Positions 43,593 to 51,447 are shown, numbered from the stretch's first letter. The stretch is 64,000 nucleotides of DNA from UBA1366 sp047602575 (GCA_047602575.1 JASGGY010000003.1:806001-870000), one strand, 5' to 3'. The notes: generated by a model from the sequence alone, not told the origin. A program made the numbers and translations.

Positions 43593-45290
43593 ATGCGCGT
43601 ATTAAAAGGAAAAAGCGTGTTCGGCGAAATTGTGACCGGACAGATTTATTGCTTCAAAAAGGACGACGAACGCATTCCCAAAACCTTTAACCCCAATACC
43701 AACGAGGAAATCGAACGCTTTGAGCTGGCGAAAAAAAACGCCGCGCGCGAAATCACCAAGCTCTACGAAAAAGCGCTGTGCGAAATCGGCGAGGAGGACG
43801 CGGCGATTTTTGCCATACATAAGGCGATTTTGGAAGATCCGGATTACAACGCGGCGATTTATACAATGATCAGAAACGTCAAGGTCAATGCGGAATACGC
43901 GGTCTGGGTTGTGGCGACGGAGCTTGCGGAGGAAATCTCGGGGCTTGCGCAGGAATACATCAAGGAGCGCTCCGCGGACATCATGGACGTTTCCGACCGG
44001 ATCATCAAGTTCCTCATCGGCCGCGTGCCGGATGTGATGCAGACAAGCGGCGATGTGATCGTCTATGCCCGCAATCTCGTTCCGAGCCAGACACTCGAGC
44101 TTGACCGGCGCAAGGTCAACGCCTTTGTCACCGCACTGGGCACGGTCAGCTCCCACACGGCGATTTTAGCGCGCACAATGGGCATTCCGGCAGTTGTGGG
44201 AACGGGCGAGGGCGTTGACGCGGACGATATTGACGGGCATTTCGGGGTGGTGGACGGCTTTACCGGCGAATTTTACATCGACCCCGACGAGGAAACCTTC
44301 ACCCGACTGATGCAGAAAAAAGAGCGCGAAAGCGAAAAGCGGCGCACGCTCAACAGCTTTTCCGGTCTGGAAAACATATCCATGTGTGGCAGGAGGTTAG
44401 CGCTGCTGGCGAACATCTGCAGCGTCGAGGAGATCAAAAACGCGCTTTCCAACGACGCGGCGGGCATCGGGCTGTTCCGCAGCGAGTTCATTTATCTGGG
44501 CGCAGGCGGCTTTCCGGACGAGGAGTTTCAGTATAACACCTATAAAACGGTTCTCAAGGCAATGACGGGCAGACAGGTTGTCATCCGCACGATGGATCTG
44601 GGCGCGGACAAATCCGTGCCGGGCTTTGATTTCGGTGCGGAGGAAAACCCGTCGCTGGGCTACCGCGCAATCCGCATCTGCCTGACGCATCAGGACATCT
44701 TCCGCACACAGCTGCGGGCGCTGCTGCGCGCGTCGGTTCACGGGAATCTGGCGATAATTTTCCCGATGATCATCTCAATGAACGAAATCATGCAGATCAA
44801 GCGCATCCTCGCCGAGGTGCGGGAGGAGCTGCGCAGCGGCGGCTATGCGTTTTCCGAAAGCGTTCCCATCGGCATCATGATTGAAACGCCCGCGGCGGTG
44901 ATGATCAGCGACCAGCTTGCCGGAGAAGCGGATTTCTTTTCGATCGGATCAAACGATCTGACGCAGTACACGCTGGCGGTTGACCGCTACAACGCGATGC
45001 TCGACGGGCTTTACGACACGCACCACGAGGGGCTGTTGCGGATGATCAAGCTTGCCGTGGACAACATCCACCGCGCGGGCAAGCCCATCAGCATCTGCGG
45101 GGAGCTTGCCACGGACGAGGAGCTGCTCAAGGTCTTTCTCGCCATGGGCGTGGATGCCCTTTCTGTGCCGCCGGATATGATTCTGCCCCTGCGCAGGGTG
45201 CTACGCGCGACGGACATCAGCACCTGCCGCTGCAATCTGCTCCGGCAGTACTGCATCAGCGCGTGTCCGGAAGCCGTTTTTCCGGAGTAG
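43593..45290 (+). CDS. ptsI: PTS enzyme I (phosphoenolpyruvate-protein phosphotransferase)
   Basis: This 565-residue enzyme I moves phosphate from PEP to HPr. The phosphorylated His lies in GTVSSHTAILARTMGIPAVV. The PEP-binding barrel shows NDAAGIGLFRSEFIYLG, RTMDLGADKSVPGF, FSIGSNDLTQYTLAVDRYN and GELATDEELLKVFL. A slightly unusual N-terminus, VLKGKSVFGEIVTGQIYCF, is one strand longer than some homologues. I chose ATG 43593, with GGAGG 7 bases upstream; the upstream open stretch is leader. No ptsH (HPr) gene adjoins it. Confidence 0.92.
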   Translation: MRVLKGKSVFGEIVTGQIYCFKKDDERIPKTFNPNTNEEIERFELAKKNAAREITKLYEKALCEIGEEDAAIFAIHKAILEDPDYNAAIYTMIRNVKVNAEYAVWVVATELAEEISGLAQEYIKERSADIMDVSDRIIKFLIGRVPDVMQTSGDVIVYARNLVPSQTLELDRRKVNAFVTALGTVSSHTAILARTMGIPAVVGTGEGVDADDIDGHFGVVDGFTGEFYIDPDEETFTRLMQKKERESEKRRTLNSFSGLENISMCGRRLALLANICSVEEIKNALSNDAAGIGLFRSEFIYLGAGGFPDEEFQYNTYKTVLKAMTGRQVVIRTMDLGADKSVPGFDFGAEENPSLGYRAIRICLTHQDIFRTQLRALLRASVHGNLAIIFPMIISMNEIMQIKRILAEVREELRSGGYAFSESVPIGIMIETPAAVMISDQLAGEADFFSIGSNDLTQYTLAVDRYNAMLDGLYDTHHEGLLRMIKLAVDNIHRAGKPISICGELATDEELLKVFLAMGVDALSVPPDMILPLRRVLRATDISTCRCNLLRQYCISACPEAVFPE

Positions 45291-45345
45291 TGCGCAAGCA
45301 AAGCCGCTTGTCCGCTCATCCGCGTAAAAAAACGCTGTTTCGCGG

Positions 45346-45374
45346 TTTACAAACGCAAAAAATTATGGTAAAAT
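45346..45374 (+). promoter_or_regulatory. promoter of the DUF368 gene
   Basis: TTTACA and TAAAAT are 17 bases apart, 57 bases before the ATG. Confidence 0.65.
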
Positions 45375-45431
45375 AGATTCCGGAGCCGAACCCGGCTTCC
45401 AAAAAAGATGGAAAGCTGAGAGGGCGGCAAC

Positions 45432-46322
45432 ATGAAAAAAGAAATTTCCGTTATGACGGCGGTCAAGGGACTGATTGTCGGCGGATCAATGACAATTCCT
45501 GGGGTCAGCGGCGGCACAACGGCGCTGATTCTGGGAATTTACTACGATCTGATCCACGCGATCAACCATTTCCGGAAGGAATTCAAAAAGAGCGCTCTGC
45601 TGCTGGCGGTGTTCTGCGCGGGCGCGGGGCTCGGCATCGTGGGGCTGTCGTATGTGATGAAATTCGCGTTGCAGCATTTTGAGCTGCCGACGACATATCT
45701 GTTCATCGGCGCGATTCTGGGCGGTGTGCCGCTGCTGGTGCGAGAGTCAAAAATCCGCCGCGACGACACAAAGGGCATCGTGCTGGGCGTTCTGTTCGGG
45801 ATCATCGGCGTGGCGATTGTGCTTGCGCTCGAACGTATTCCGCAAGCGTCGTCGGAATTCGGCGCGCATCTCTCGCCGACGGTGCTTCTGATGCAGCTGG
45901 TAACGGGAATCATCATCGCGGTGGCGCTGGTGCTGCCGGGCATCAGCACATCACATATGCTGCTGATTCTGGGAATGTATGAAACGACCATCACGGCGGC
46001 GAAGAACCCATTCCACAACATCGGGTATCTGCTCTCGCTGGTGATCGCGACGGTGGTGGGCATTTTCCTGATCACGGGTGTGCTCGAAAAGGCGATGACA
46101 AAAGCGCCGCAGGTCACGTATTTCGTGATCATCGGATTTGTGCTCGGCTCGATCAAGGACATTCTCGACGAAGTCAGCTCCCCGCGGGGTTTTGAAATCG
46201 CCGTGTGCGCGCTGGCGGTTGCGGTAGGCTACTGCGCGATCCGGCTTTTCACAAAAATGGGCGTCGCGAAAGAGGAAACTTCCGCAGACGTTGACATCAC
46301 CGACGGTGCAGCTTCCGAATAA
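45432..46322 (+). CDS. DUF368/PopT-type undecaprenyl-phosphate translocase
   Basis: This 296-residue polytopic membrane protein shows the DUF368 pattern GLIVGGSMTIPGVSGGTTAL near the N-terminus and its repeat ALVLPGISTSHMLLILGMYE in the second half. DUF368 proteins have been shown in other Firmicutes to recycle undecaprenyl phosphate across the membrane for cell-wall synthesis. The C-terminal tail is acidic and soluble. The assignment to that function here is by family only. Confidence 0.85.
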   Translation: MKKEISVMTAVKGLIVGGSMTIPGVSGGTTALILGIYYDLIHAINHFRKEFKKSALLLAVFCAGAGLGIVGLSYVMKFALQHFELPTTYLFIGAILGGVPLLVRESKIRRDDTKGIVLGVLFGIIGVAIVLALERIPQASSEFGAHLSPTVLLMQLVTGIIIAVALVLPGISTSHMLLILGMYETTITAAKNPFHNIGYLLSLVIATVVGIFLITGVLEKAMTKAPQVTYFVIIGFVLGSIKDILDEVSSPRGFEIAVCALAVAVGYCAIRLFTKMGVAKEETSADVDITDGAASE

Positions 46323-46379
46323 GCCGCATCCCCGCGAACAGTGACATCAATCACCGACGGCGAAGCGCACAAAAAATGA

Positions 46380-46408
46380 TTGACAACCCCGCGCGGATGT
46401 GCTATACT
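46380..46408 (+). promoter_or_regulatory. promoter of tRNA-Arg
   Basis: TTGACA and TATACT are 17 bases apart with extended -10 TGC. A GGGAG/CTCCC hairpin (46418-46431) lies between it and the tRNA. Confidence 0.85.
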
Positions 46409-46434
46409 ATGAACTCGGGAGTGCGCTCCCGTAT

Positions 46435-46511
46435 GCGTTTGTAGCTCAGTTGGATAGAGCGTTAGACTCCGACTCTAAAGGCCGCTGGTTCGAATCCAGT
46501 CAGACGCACCA
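46435..46511 (+). tRNA. tRNA-Arg(CCG)
   Basis: The cloverleaf is complete: acceptor GCGTTTG pairs with CAGACGC, D stem GCTC/GAGC, anticodon stem TTAGA/TCTAA with loop CTCCGAC giving anticodon CCG at 46469-46471, and T arm GCTGG-TTCGAAT-CCAGT. CCA is encoded. Its 3' 23 bases are repeated at 47807-47829. Confidence 0.95.
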
Positions 46512-46517
46512 TTTAGA
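46489..46517 (+). repeat. att-like direct repeat, tRNA end (copy 1)
   Basis: The 29 bases from TTCGAATCCAGTCAGACGCA to TTTAGA are identical to 47807-47835. This copy completes the functional tRNA-Arg. The two copies bound 1318 bases of DNA. Confidence 0.85.
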
Positions 46518-46550
46518 GGTTAGATGTTAGAGGTCAGAGGTTAGAAGCTT
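46513..46550. repeat. short tandem array, unit ~TTAGAGG
   Basis: Units TTAGAGG / TTAGATG / TCAGAGG start directly after the tRNA CCA end. This is the complement-strand form of the TCTGACC arrays. Confidence 0.65.
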
Positions 46551-46614
46551 GGAGGCAAGTTTTGCTTATTTAAATGTTATATGTTAGAAATTAGAAATTG
46601 CGGGAGGGCTTTTT

Positions 46615-46800
46615 ATGCCGGATTACAAAGCAATGTATTTTCATTTAGCAGGTCGTATGGCAACAGCAATCGAAGCGCTTGAAGCAACTACTGGTGCGCT
46701 TGTCACGATTACAGAAAAGCTGAAAATTGCAAGTCAAACAGCAGAAGATATGTATATCAACGGTGACGACAATGACACCAATGCTGACGAAACAAAATAG
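46615..46800 (+). CDS. 61-residue conserved small protein, incoming copy
   Basis: The protein starts MPDYKAMYFHLAGRMATAIE and is predicted to be almost wholly helical, ending in an acidic tail. Its first 42 residues are identical to those of the copy at 47919, while the DNA differs at many third positions, here favouring A or T. GGGAGG precedes the ATG. Small helical proteins of the DYKxMYxxL type are common near tRNA genes and phage borders in Clostridia (general impression); no function is established. Confidence 0.75.
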   Translation: MPDYKAMYFHLAGRMATAIEALEATTGALVTITEKLKIASQTAEDMYINGDDNDTNADETK

Positions 46801-46810
46801 AACCATCTAA

Positions 46811-46848
46811 AAAAATCCGCACTGTAGCTGTAACGGTGCGGATTTTTG
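46811..46848 (+). terminator. terminator of the 61-residue gene
   Basis: Stem AAATCCGCAC...GTGCGGATTT is followed by TTG. Confidence 0.75.
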
Positions 46849-47186
46849 CGCCAATCTGATTTTATCGGATCGCCGTATTTGTCACAAAAAACATAAATAG
46901 ACCTGAACCCTGCTGTCAGTTTAACCTGATCATCAATGATTTCACGCGCTCTGTCGCGCATTCTGATTACACGGCGGGCTTACCTCCTGTTTGTAGGTTT
47001 GTCAAACATATTGAACAACAAAAGCAGAAAATTTTTCAATCGAAGAAAGCCATTGAAGCGGACGCATGCGGAGGTTGTTCTCCTTTCGGTTTGGTTTGGT
47101 GTGGTAACTTTATTTTAACCGATTTGAACTTCCCCCGCAATATTTTTTTGCTTTTGTCCAATATGTATTACACCTACACCAAATAA
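46849..47186. other. element interior, possible gene remnant
   Basis: On the minus strand a frame from 46961 reads RDRAREIIDDQVKLTAGFRS then IYVFCDKYGDPIKSDW. It has an AGGAGG about 24 bases upstream and runs into the neighbouring gene's terminator, so it looks like a truncated or decayed small gene. The rest, 46990-47186, is AT-rich without a recognisable feature. Confidence 0.35.
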
Positions 47187-47226
47187 CTCACCGTCAACTG
47201 AAAAATCGTTGACGGTGGGTTTGTTT
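47187..47226 (+). terminator. hairpin overlapping the acetyltransferase promoter
   Basis: Perfect ten-base stem CACCGTCAAC / GTTGACGGTG followed by GGTTTGTTTT. The right arm contains the -35 of the next promoter. Confidence 0.65.
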
Positions 47227-47237
47227 TATGGTAAAAT
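47209..47237 (+). promoter_or_regulatory. promoter of the GNAT gene
   Basis: TTGACG and TAAAAT are 17 bases apart, 39 bases before the ATG. Confidence 0.7.
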
Positions 47238-47275
47238 TAAGTGCGTGAGTATTTATTTAATTTGGGGAGGGCAAT

Positions 47276-47803
47276 ATGTACGAAATAGAATTGGCAGAAC
47301 CCTCAAAGGAGCTTGAAATACCGGCGATGAAATACAGGCAGGAGCATATAGATTCTGGCGAATCGTGGATAAACGGCAGTTGCAGTTTTATGAAATATAG
47401 CAGCTATGATGAGTGGCTTACAAGGGTAGCGCAAACAAAAAATGCCGGAACATCACATTTTGGTGTATCAGCAACAACATATTTTTCAATCAGAAAAAGT
47501 GATAACAGAATTATTGGTTCTATTCAACTTCGTCACGATCTGACGCCTGAATTGAAAACAAGCGGCGGTCATATCGGTTATAATATCCGCCCGTCCGAAA
47601 GAAAAAACGGATATGGCAAGCAGCAATTAATGCTTGTTTTAGATGTAGCAAGGCAAATAAAGATTTCAAAAGTTATGATTTCGTGCGATAAGGATAACAT
47701 CGCTTCAAGCGCAACTGCGCTGATTTGCGGAGGAGTACTTGCTTGCGAAAATTTGCATGAAGGTAAGCTTCAACAAATATTCTGGATTGACCTCCGCCAA
47801 TGA
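47276..47803 (+). CDS. GNAT-family N-acetyltransferase
   Basis: This 175-residue protein shows the GNAT core: IIGSIQLRHDLTPEL, GGHIGYNIRPSERKNGYGKQ (the acetyl-CoA loop with R-x-x-G-x-G/Q replaced by RKNGYGKQQ) and KVMISCDKDNIASSATAL. The substrate is unknown. Codon use is clearly more A/T-rich than in the surrounding genes. GGGGAGGG precedes the ATG, and the stop is 3 bases before the duplicated tRNA end, so the gene belongs to the integrated segment. Confidence 0.85.
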   Translation: MYEIELAEPSKELEIPAMKYRQEHIDSGESWINGSCSFMKYSSYDEWLTRVAQTKNAGTSHFGVSATTYFSIRKSDNRIIGSIQLRHDLTPELKTSGGHIGYNIRPSERKNGYGKQQLMLVLDVARQIKISKVMISCDKDNIASSATALICGGVLACENLHEGKLQQIFWIDLRQ

Positions 47804-47806
47804 GCA

Positions 47807-47835
47807 TTCGAATCCAGTCAGACGCACCATTTAGA
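47807..47835 (+). repeat. att-like direct repeat, tRNA 3' fragment (copy 2)
   Basis: Identical to 46489-46517, but with no 5' tRNA half in front of it. This is the expected footprint of insertion at, or recombination with, the 3' end of the tRNA gene. Confidence 0.85.
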
Positions 47836-47918
47836 AGTTAGATGTTAGAGGTAAGAAGTTAGAGGCTTGGAGGCAGGCTTTACGCATTTAGAAGTCAGAA
47901 ATTGTGGGAGGGGTTTAT

Positions 47919-48107
47919 ATGCCGGATTACAAAGCGATGTATTTTCATTTGGCAGGGCGGATGGCAACGGCAATCGAAGCGCTGGAAGCCACCACCGGAG
48001 CGCTTGTCACAATTACGGAAAAGCTCAAAATTGCAAGTCAGACAACAGAAGATCTGTATATCAACGGCAGCGACGACGATGATGCCGTTGATAGCGGGAT
48101 AAAGTAA
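47919..48107 (+). CDS. 62-residue conserved small protein, resident copy
   Basis: Paralogue of the gene at 46615, with identical first 42 residues and a more acidic tail (GSDDDDAVDSG). Its codons favour G or C at third positions like the rest of the chromosome, so it is probably the original neighbour of the tRNA. GGGAGGGG precedes ATG 47919. Predicted helical; function unknown. Confidence 0.75.
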   Translation: MPDYKAMYFHLAGRMATAIEALEATTGALVTITEKLKIASQTTEDLYINGSDDDDAVDSGIK

Positions 48108-48139
48108 CTCGCTTTAAAAGATCAACAAATTGGTTTTGA

Positions 48140-48174
48140 AAAATCTGCGCCTTTTATAAGGGGCGGATTTTTTT
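48140..48174 (+). terminator. terminator after the resident small gene
   Basis: An imperfect AAATCTGCGCC / GGGCGGATTT stem is followed by TTTTTC. Confidence 0.65.
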
Positions 48175-48235
48175 CGGGTGTATGGATTGATCGGGATGCT
48201 TCAGCGTGCGGCGGCGTAAATTTTCTATCGAACTC

Positions 48236-48264
48236 TTGAAATGCACCGGAAACCATGCTATAAT
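48236..48264 (+). promoter_or_regulatory. promoter of ferritin
   Basis: TTGAAA and TATAAT are 17 bases apart with an extended -10 TGC. Confidence 0.8.
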
Positions 48265-48320
48265 AACAACAAGCCGCAACGTGCGGTTTGGAATTTGAAA
48301 TGTGAAAGGAGTTTTGTACA

Positions 48321-48833
48321 ATGTTAAACGTAAACGTACGCAAACTGCTCGATGAGCAGTTTAATAAGGAGCTGTATTCGGCTTATCTTTACCTCAAAAT
48401 TTCTGATTACTACAACGACAAAATGCTGCTTGGCTTTGCCAACTGGTTTAAAGTTCAGGCGCAGGAGGAACGCGACCACGCGATGCTGTTTATGCAATAC
48501 CTCCAAAACAACGGCGCGACGCTGTCCTTTGACGCGATTGCCGAGGTGGACAAAAGCTTTGACTCCATCGCCGCCCCGCTGGAAGTATCCCTGTTGCACG
48601 AACAATTCGTAACCGCTTCCATCAACGGCATTTACGAAGCCGCAGCCGCAGCCAAGGACTACCGCACGATGCAGTTTTTAGACTGGTTTATCAAGGAGCA
48701 GGGCGAGGAGGAAGCAAACGCCGAAACCCTCATCAAGAAAAACCAGCTGTTCGGTAGCGACGGAAAGGGCTTGTATATGCTCGACAGCGAGCTTGCCGCG
48801 CGGGTTTATTCCCCGCCGTCACTGGTGCTGTAA
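48321..48833 (+). CDS. ferritin
   Basis: This 170-residue four-helix protein matches bacterial ferritin: LLDEQFNKELYSAYLYLKIS, FKVQAQEERDHAMLFMQYL (ferroxidase Glu and His) and WFIKEQGEEEANAETLI. It oxidises and stores iron in a 24-mer cage. GAAAGGAG precedes the ATG. Confidence 0.95.
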   Translation: MLNVNVRKLLDEQFNKELYSAYLYLKISDYYNDKMLLGFANWFKVQAQEERDHAMLFMQYLQNNGATLSFDAIAEVDKSFDSIAAPLEVSLLHEQFVTASINGIYEAAAAAKDYRTMQFLDWFIKEQGEEEANAETLIKKNQLFGSDGKGLYMLDSELAARVYSPPSLVL

Positions 48834-49045
48834 TCCCGCTGCGATCGGGCTGAAATTTACAGTTCATTTTTAGCGCGTCCATATTTATTGGCACAATCCC
48901 CCGTTTCTGCGCGCCGGCTGCGAGCGATTTCGACAAGCCGTACATTCTCTGTGAACGCTTTCGTCGAAAGCCACAAAGCATTGCGCAAAAATCGCGTTTG
49001 AAATAACAGTTCTTACGAAAATCTTTGCCGTGCCGCGTGCAGGGA
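48834..49045. other. intergenic, nothing recognised
   Basis: This 212-base stretch follows ferritin. It contains an imperfect CGATTTCGAC...GTCGAAAG pairing but no T-run, promoter or frame that I can support. Confidence 0.3.
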
Positions 49046-49074
49046 TTGACAGAATGCCTCCTTGTGCATATAAT
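49046..49074 (+). promoter_or_regulatory. consensus promoter with an attenuator-type leader
   Basis: TTGACA and TATAAT are 17 bases apart. The transcript from about 49081 meets a strong terminator at 49101-49136, before the next gene begins at 49171. Confidence 0.85.
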
Positions 49075-49100
49075 GATGGAAACTGATATCGTAAAGCATC

Positions 49101-49136
49101 GACGCTTTGAACCGCTTGGTTCAGAGCGTCTTTTTT
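49101..49136 (+). terminator. leader terminator upstream of the kinase gene
   Basis: Thirteen-base stem GACGCTTTGAACC / GGTTCAGAGCGTC with a GCTT loop and TTTTTT. It lies inside the leader of the next gene, so it is either an attenuator or the end of a roughly 55-base RNA. Confidence 0.85.
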
Positions 49137-49170
49137 GTTTGCCCCGGCTAACTGAAAGGACGGTGAACCC

Positions 49171-50181
49171 ATGTCATCACGCGAAACCCCCGCACAGCTG
49201 ACGGAGCTGGTGAAAAAAAACCTTGCGCCGCTGTACGGCATCCGCGGGAATTTTACCGTCGCCCTCACGCGCAGCGGCGTCAATCACATTTTCACCGTAA
49301 CCGTGGCACGCTCAAAGCGTGTGCTTAAGCTCTCCGCACCCGATTATTACACCCGCGAGGAGACGGAAGCCGAAGCGCTCTGGATGGCAAATCTGCGCAA
49401 AAGCACCCCGCTGATCCTGCCGAAGGTCATCGCCGGCGTCAACGGCGCTTATGTCCAGACCATCCTGAATCCGGAAACCGGCACGACCTACAACGCGATG
49501 ATGTATACCTATTTACAAGGCGACGCGGACAAGGCGCTGCACGGCAACGATCTGCTCAAAAAAATGATCGGCGTCGGCAGAATCAGCGCCACGCTCCACA
49601 ATTTTTCAGCCCGCGCGACGGAGCGAATCAGCCGCATCACATGGGATTTTAACACGCTACTGGGCGACGCGCCGTTTTGGGGCGACTGGCGGCGCTTCCC
49701 CGGCATGAAGCCCGATCAGCGCACACGCATCGAAAGCGCGATTGTTCTGATCCGCAAGCGCCTTGCCGCCTACGGGCGCGGCTTTGACCGCTTCGGGCTT
49801 GTTCACACGGATTTACAGTTCGGGAACATCGTCATCCGCGGCACAAGCCTACAGGTCGTGGACTTTGACGACTGCGGCTACGGTTGGTTTTTATACGATC
49901 TGGGCGGAAGCCTCTGCGGTTTTGACGAGGAGCTTGACACGCTCGCGGACGCGTGGCTGACCGGCTACCGCGATGTGCGCAACCTCTCCCCCGCCGATTA
50001 TGCGGAAATCCCCACCTTCATTCTCATGCGCCGCATTGTGCGCCTCGCCGCGGTTGCCTCCGGCGCGCCGAGCGGGAACAGCGCGCATTTTGTTCCCGAG
50101 CGCTTCCTGAGCATGACCGCCGACTTGTGCGCGGACTTCCTCGCCGCAAACGCCGGCATCGTGACAACGGAGGTTTCATAA
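49171..50181 (+). CDS. aminoglycoside phosphotransferase-fold kinase
   Basis: This 336-residue APH/choline-kinase-fold protein has the catalytic loop GLVHTDLQFGNIVI and the metal-binding VVDFDDCGYGWFLYDLGG, plus an N-lobe with VLKLS (ATP-binding Lys). Related proteins include SrkA-type Ser/Thr kinases and homoserine kinase 2. Nothing in the sequence picks out an antibiotic substrate, so a metabolic or protein kinase role is more likely. AAAGGA precedes the ATG. Confidence 0.82.
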   Translation: MSSRETPAQLTELVKKNLAPLYGIRGNFTVALTRSGVNHIFTVTVARSKRVLKLSAPDYYTREETEAEALWMANLRKSTPLILPKVIAGVNGAYVQTILNPETGTTYNAMMYTYLQGDADKALHGNDLLKKMIGVGRISATLHNFSARATERISRITWDFNTLLGDAPFWGDWRRFPGMKPDQRTRIESAIVLIRKRLAAYGRGFDRFGLVHTDLQFGNIVIRGTSLQVVDFDDCGYGWFLYDLGGSLCGFDEELDTLADAWLTGYRDVRNLSPADYAEIPTFILMRRIVRLAAVASGAPSGNSAHFVPERFLSMTADLCADFLAANAGIVTTEVS

Positions 50182-50244
50182 CGGAGCGTTCCCCAATTGT
50201 TTTCGATACATTTATATTTTACCGAATAATAACACGAAATAGCA

Positions 50245-50273
50245 TTGACCTTGTCACAAAAATGTTGTAAAAT
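50245..50273 (+). promoter_or_regulatory. promoter with an attenuator-type leader
   Basis: TTGACC and TAAAAT are 17 bases apart, followed by a terminator-like hairpin at 50302-50355. Confidence 0.7.
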
Positions 50274-50301
50274 AAGGGTATCACACTTCGTCCCATCCGC
50301 G

Positions 50302-50355
50302 AAGCCGCCATCTGATTCACAAGCCTGTAAGCTTGTGCGCCGGTGCGGCTTTTTA
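50302..50355 (+). terminator. leader terminator upstream of pduL
   Basis: Outer stem AAGCCGC/GCGGCTT encloses an inner stem CACAAGC/GCTTGTG, followed by TTTTT. It stands 39 bases upstream of the PduL start. Confidence 0.75.
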
Positions 50356-50393
50356 TGCGAGTGCGGACTGGATTTAGGAAAGGAATGGTTTTT

Positions 50394-50975
50394 ATGTCAA
50401 AAGAATTCATCGTCGAAACCTCCGCCCGCCACGCCCACGTCACCCAGGAGCATCTGGAGATCCTGTTCGGTGCGGGTGCCAAGCTGACCCCGAAAAAGGA
50501 TCTCTCCCAGCCCGGTCAGTTCGCCTGTGAGGAGCGCGTGACCGTGGTCGGCACAAAAAACAAACTCGCTAACGTTTCGATCTTAGGCCCTGTCAGAAAA
50601 GCAACACAGGTTGAGCTTTCCGCCACCGATGCGCGCGCAATCGGTATCAGTGCCCCCGTTCGCGAGTCCGGCGACATTGCCGGTTCGGGGGGATGTACCC
50701 TGATCGGACCTGCTGGTGAGGTCACCATCACCGAGGGCGTGATCGTCGCCAAGCGCCACATCCATCTCACCCCCGCCGATGCCGAGGAGCTGGGCGTCGC
50801 CGACAAGGAAATCGTCTGCGTAAAGGTCGTTTCCGGCGAGCGCTCCGCAATCCTGTGCGACACAGTCGTACGCGTCCACCCCCAGTTCGCACGCGCTATG
50901 CACATCGACACCGACGAATCCAACGCCGTCGGCGCTTCCTGCAACCAGACCGGCGAAATCGTCTGCTGCAAATAG
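50394..50975 (+). CDS. pduL: phosphate propanoyltransferase PduL-type
   Basis: This 193-residue enzyme exchanges CoA and phosphate on propionyl- or acetyl-CoA. The two zinc-binding regions are seen as SARHAHVTQEHLE near the N-terminus and VAKRHIHLTPADAEELG in the second half, with RVHPQFARAMHIDTDE near the end. It lacks an encapsulation-peptide N-terminus and stands alone, so it is probably the housekeeping phosphotransacetylase rather than a microcompartment enzyme. I chose ATG 50394 with AAAGGA 9 bases upstream. Confidence 0.92.
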   Translation: MSKEFIVETSARHAHVTQEHLEILFGAGAKLTPKKDLSQPGQFACEERVTVVGTKNKLANVSILGPVRKATQVELSATDARAIGISAPVRESGDIAGSGGCTLIGPAGEVTITEGVIVAKRHIHLTPADAEELGVADKEIVCVKVVSGERSAILCDTVVRVHPQFARAMHIDTDESNAVGASCNQTGEIVCCK

Positions 50976-51000
50976 TTTTCTTTCAACTGTGATGAACCTT

Positions 51001-51361
51001 GACCAAAGGGGGCGTTGCCCCCTCTGGACTCCCCCGCCAAAGGGTGCATGCACCCTTTGGAAACCCGTTGTTTTTGTGATTGTGCATTTGTTGCCTTTTT
51101 AACTTTGAGCCATTTTAAACATTCTGCAATCACACGTTTCATCACGCTGGTGTAAAGTCATATAAGAATAATAATGAGCTTGTGCCGAAAACGCACAAGC
51201 TCTTTCACATATCAAGTCCAAACAGCAAATACCATAAAGTGACATAAGCGTTCAATGTAAATAAGATCACAAATGTACTAGTAAACTAAAACAAAGGGTT
51301 TCCAAAGGGGGCATGCCCCCTTTGGCAGGAGGTGTCGGGGGGCGGCGCCCCCTGACAAAGG
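51001..51361. repeat. paired palindromic intergenic element E2
   Basis: Left end: hairpins at 51003-51027 and a perfect 24-base palindrome at 51037-51060 (half-site CCAAAGGGTGCA). Right end: inverse copies at 51302-51325 and 51333-51355. The core carries a GAGCTTGTGC...GCACAAGCTC hairpin near 51178-51205. It fills most of the 472-base gap between pduL and the convergent gdhA. The core is closely similar to E3. Confidence 0.8.
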
Positions 51362-51380
51362 TTTAACTTCAATCAAACAG

Positions 51381-51424
51381 CAAAAACCCGCCTGCATTAG
51401 TTGAAGCAGGACGGGCTTTTGCTT
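51381..51424. terminator. terminator of gdhA
   Basis: On the minus strand CCCGtCCTGC...GCAGGcGGG is followed by TTTTTGC; an A-run on the other side makes it usable from both sides. Confidence 0.78.
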
Positions 51425-51447
51425 GTTATGTGTATGTTGGATGCGCT

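Noticed and set aside
46435..48107. Prophage or integrative element with integrase
   Set aside because: Only 1.3 kb separates the two tRNA-end copies, and no integrase, excisionase or replication gene is present.
49171..50181. Aminoglycoside resistance gene
   Set aside because: The fold is shared by many kinases; nothing indicates an antibiotic substrate and the gene sits in a housekeeping context.
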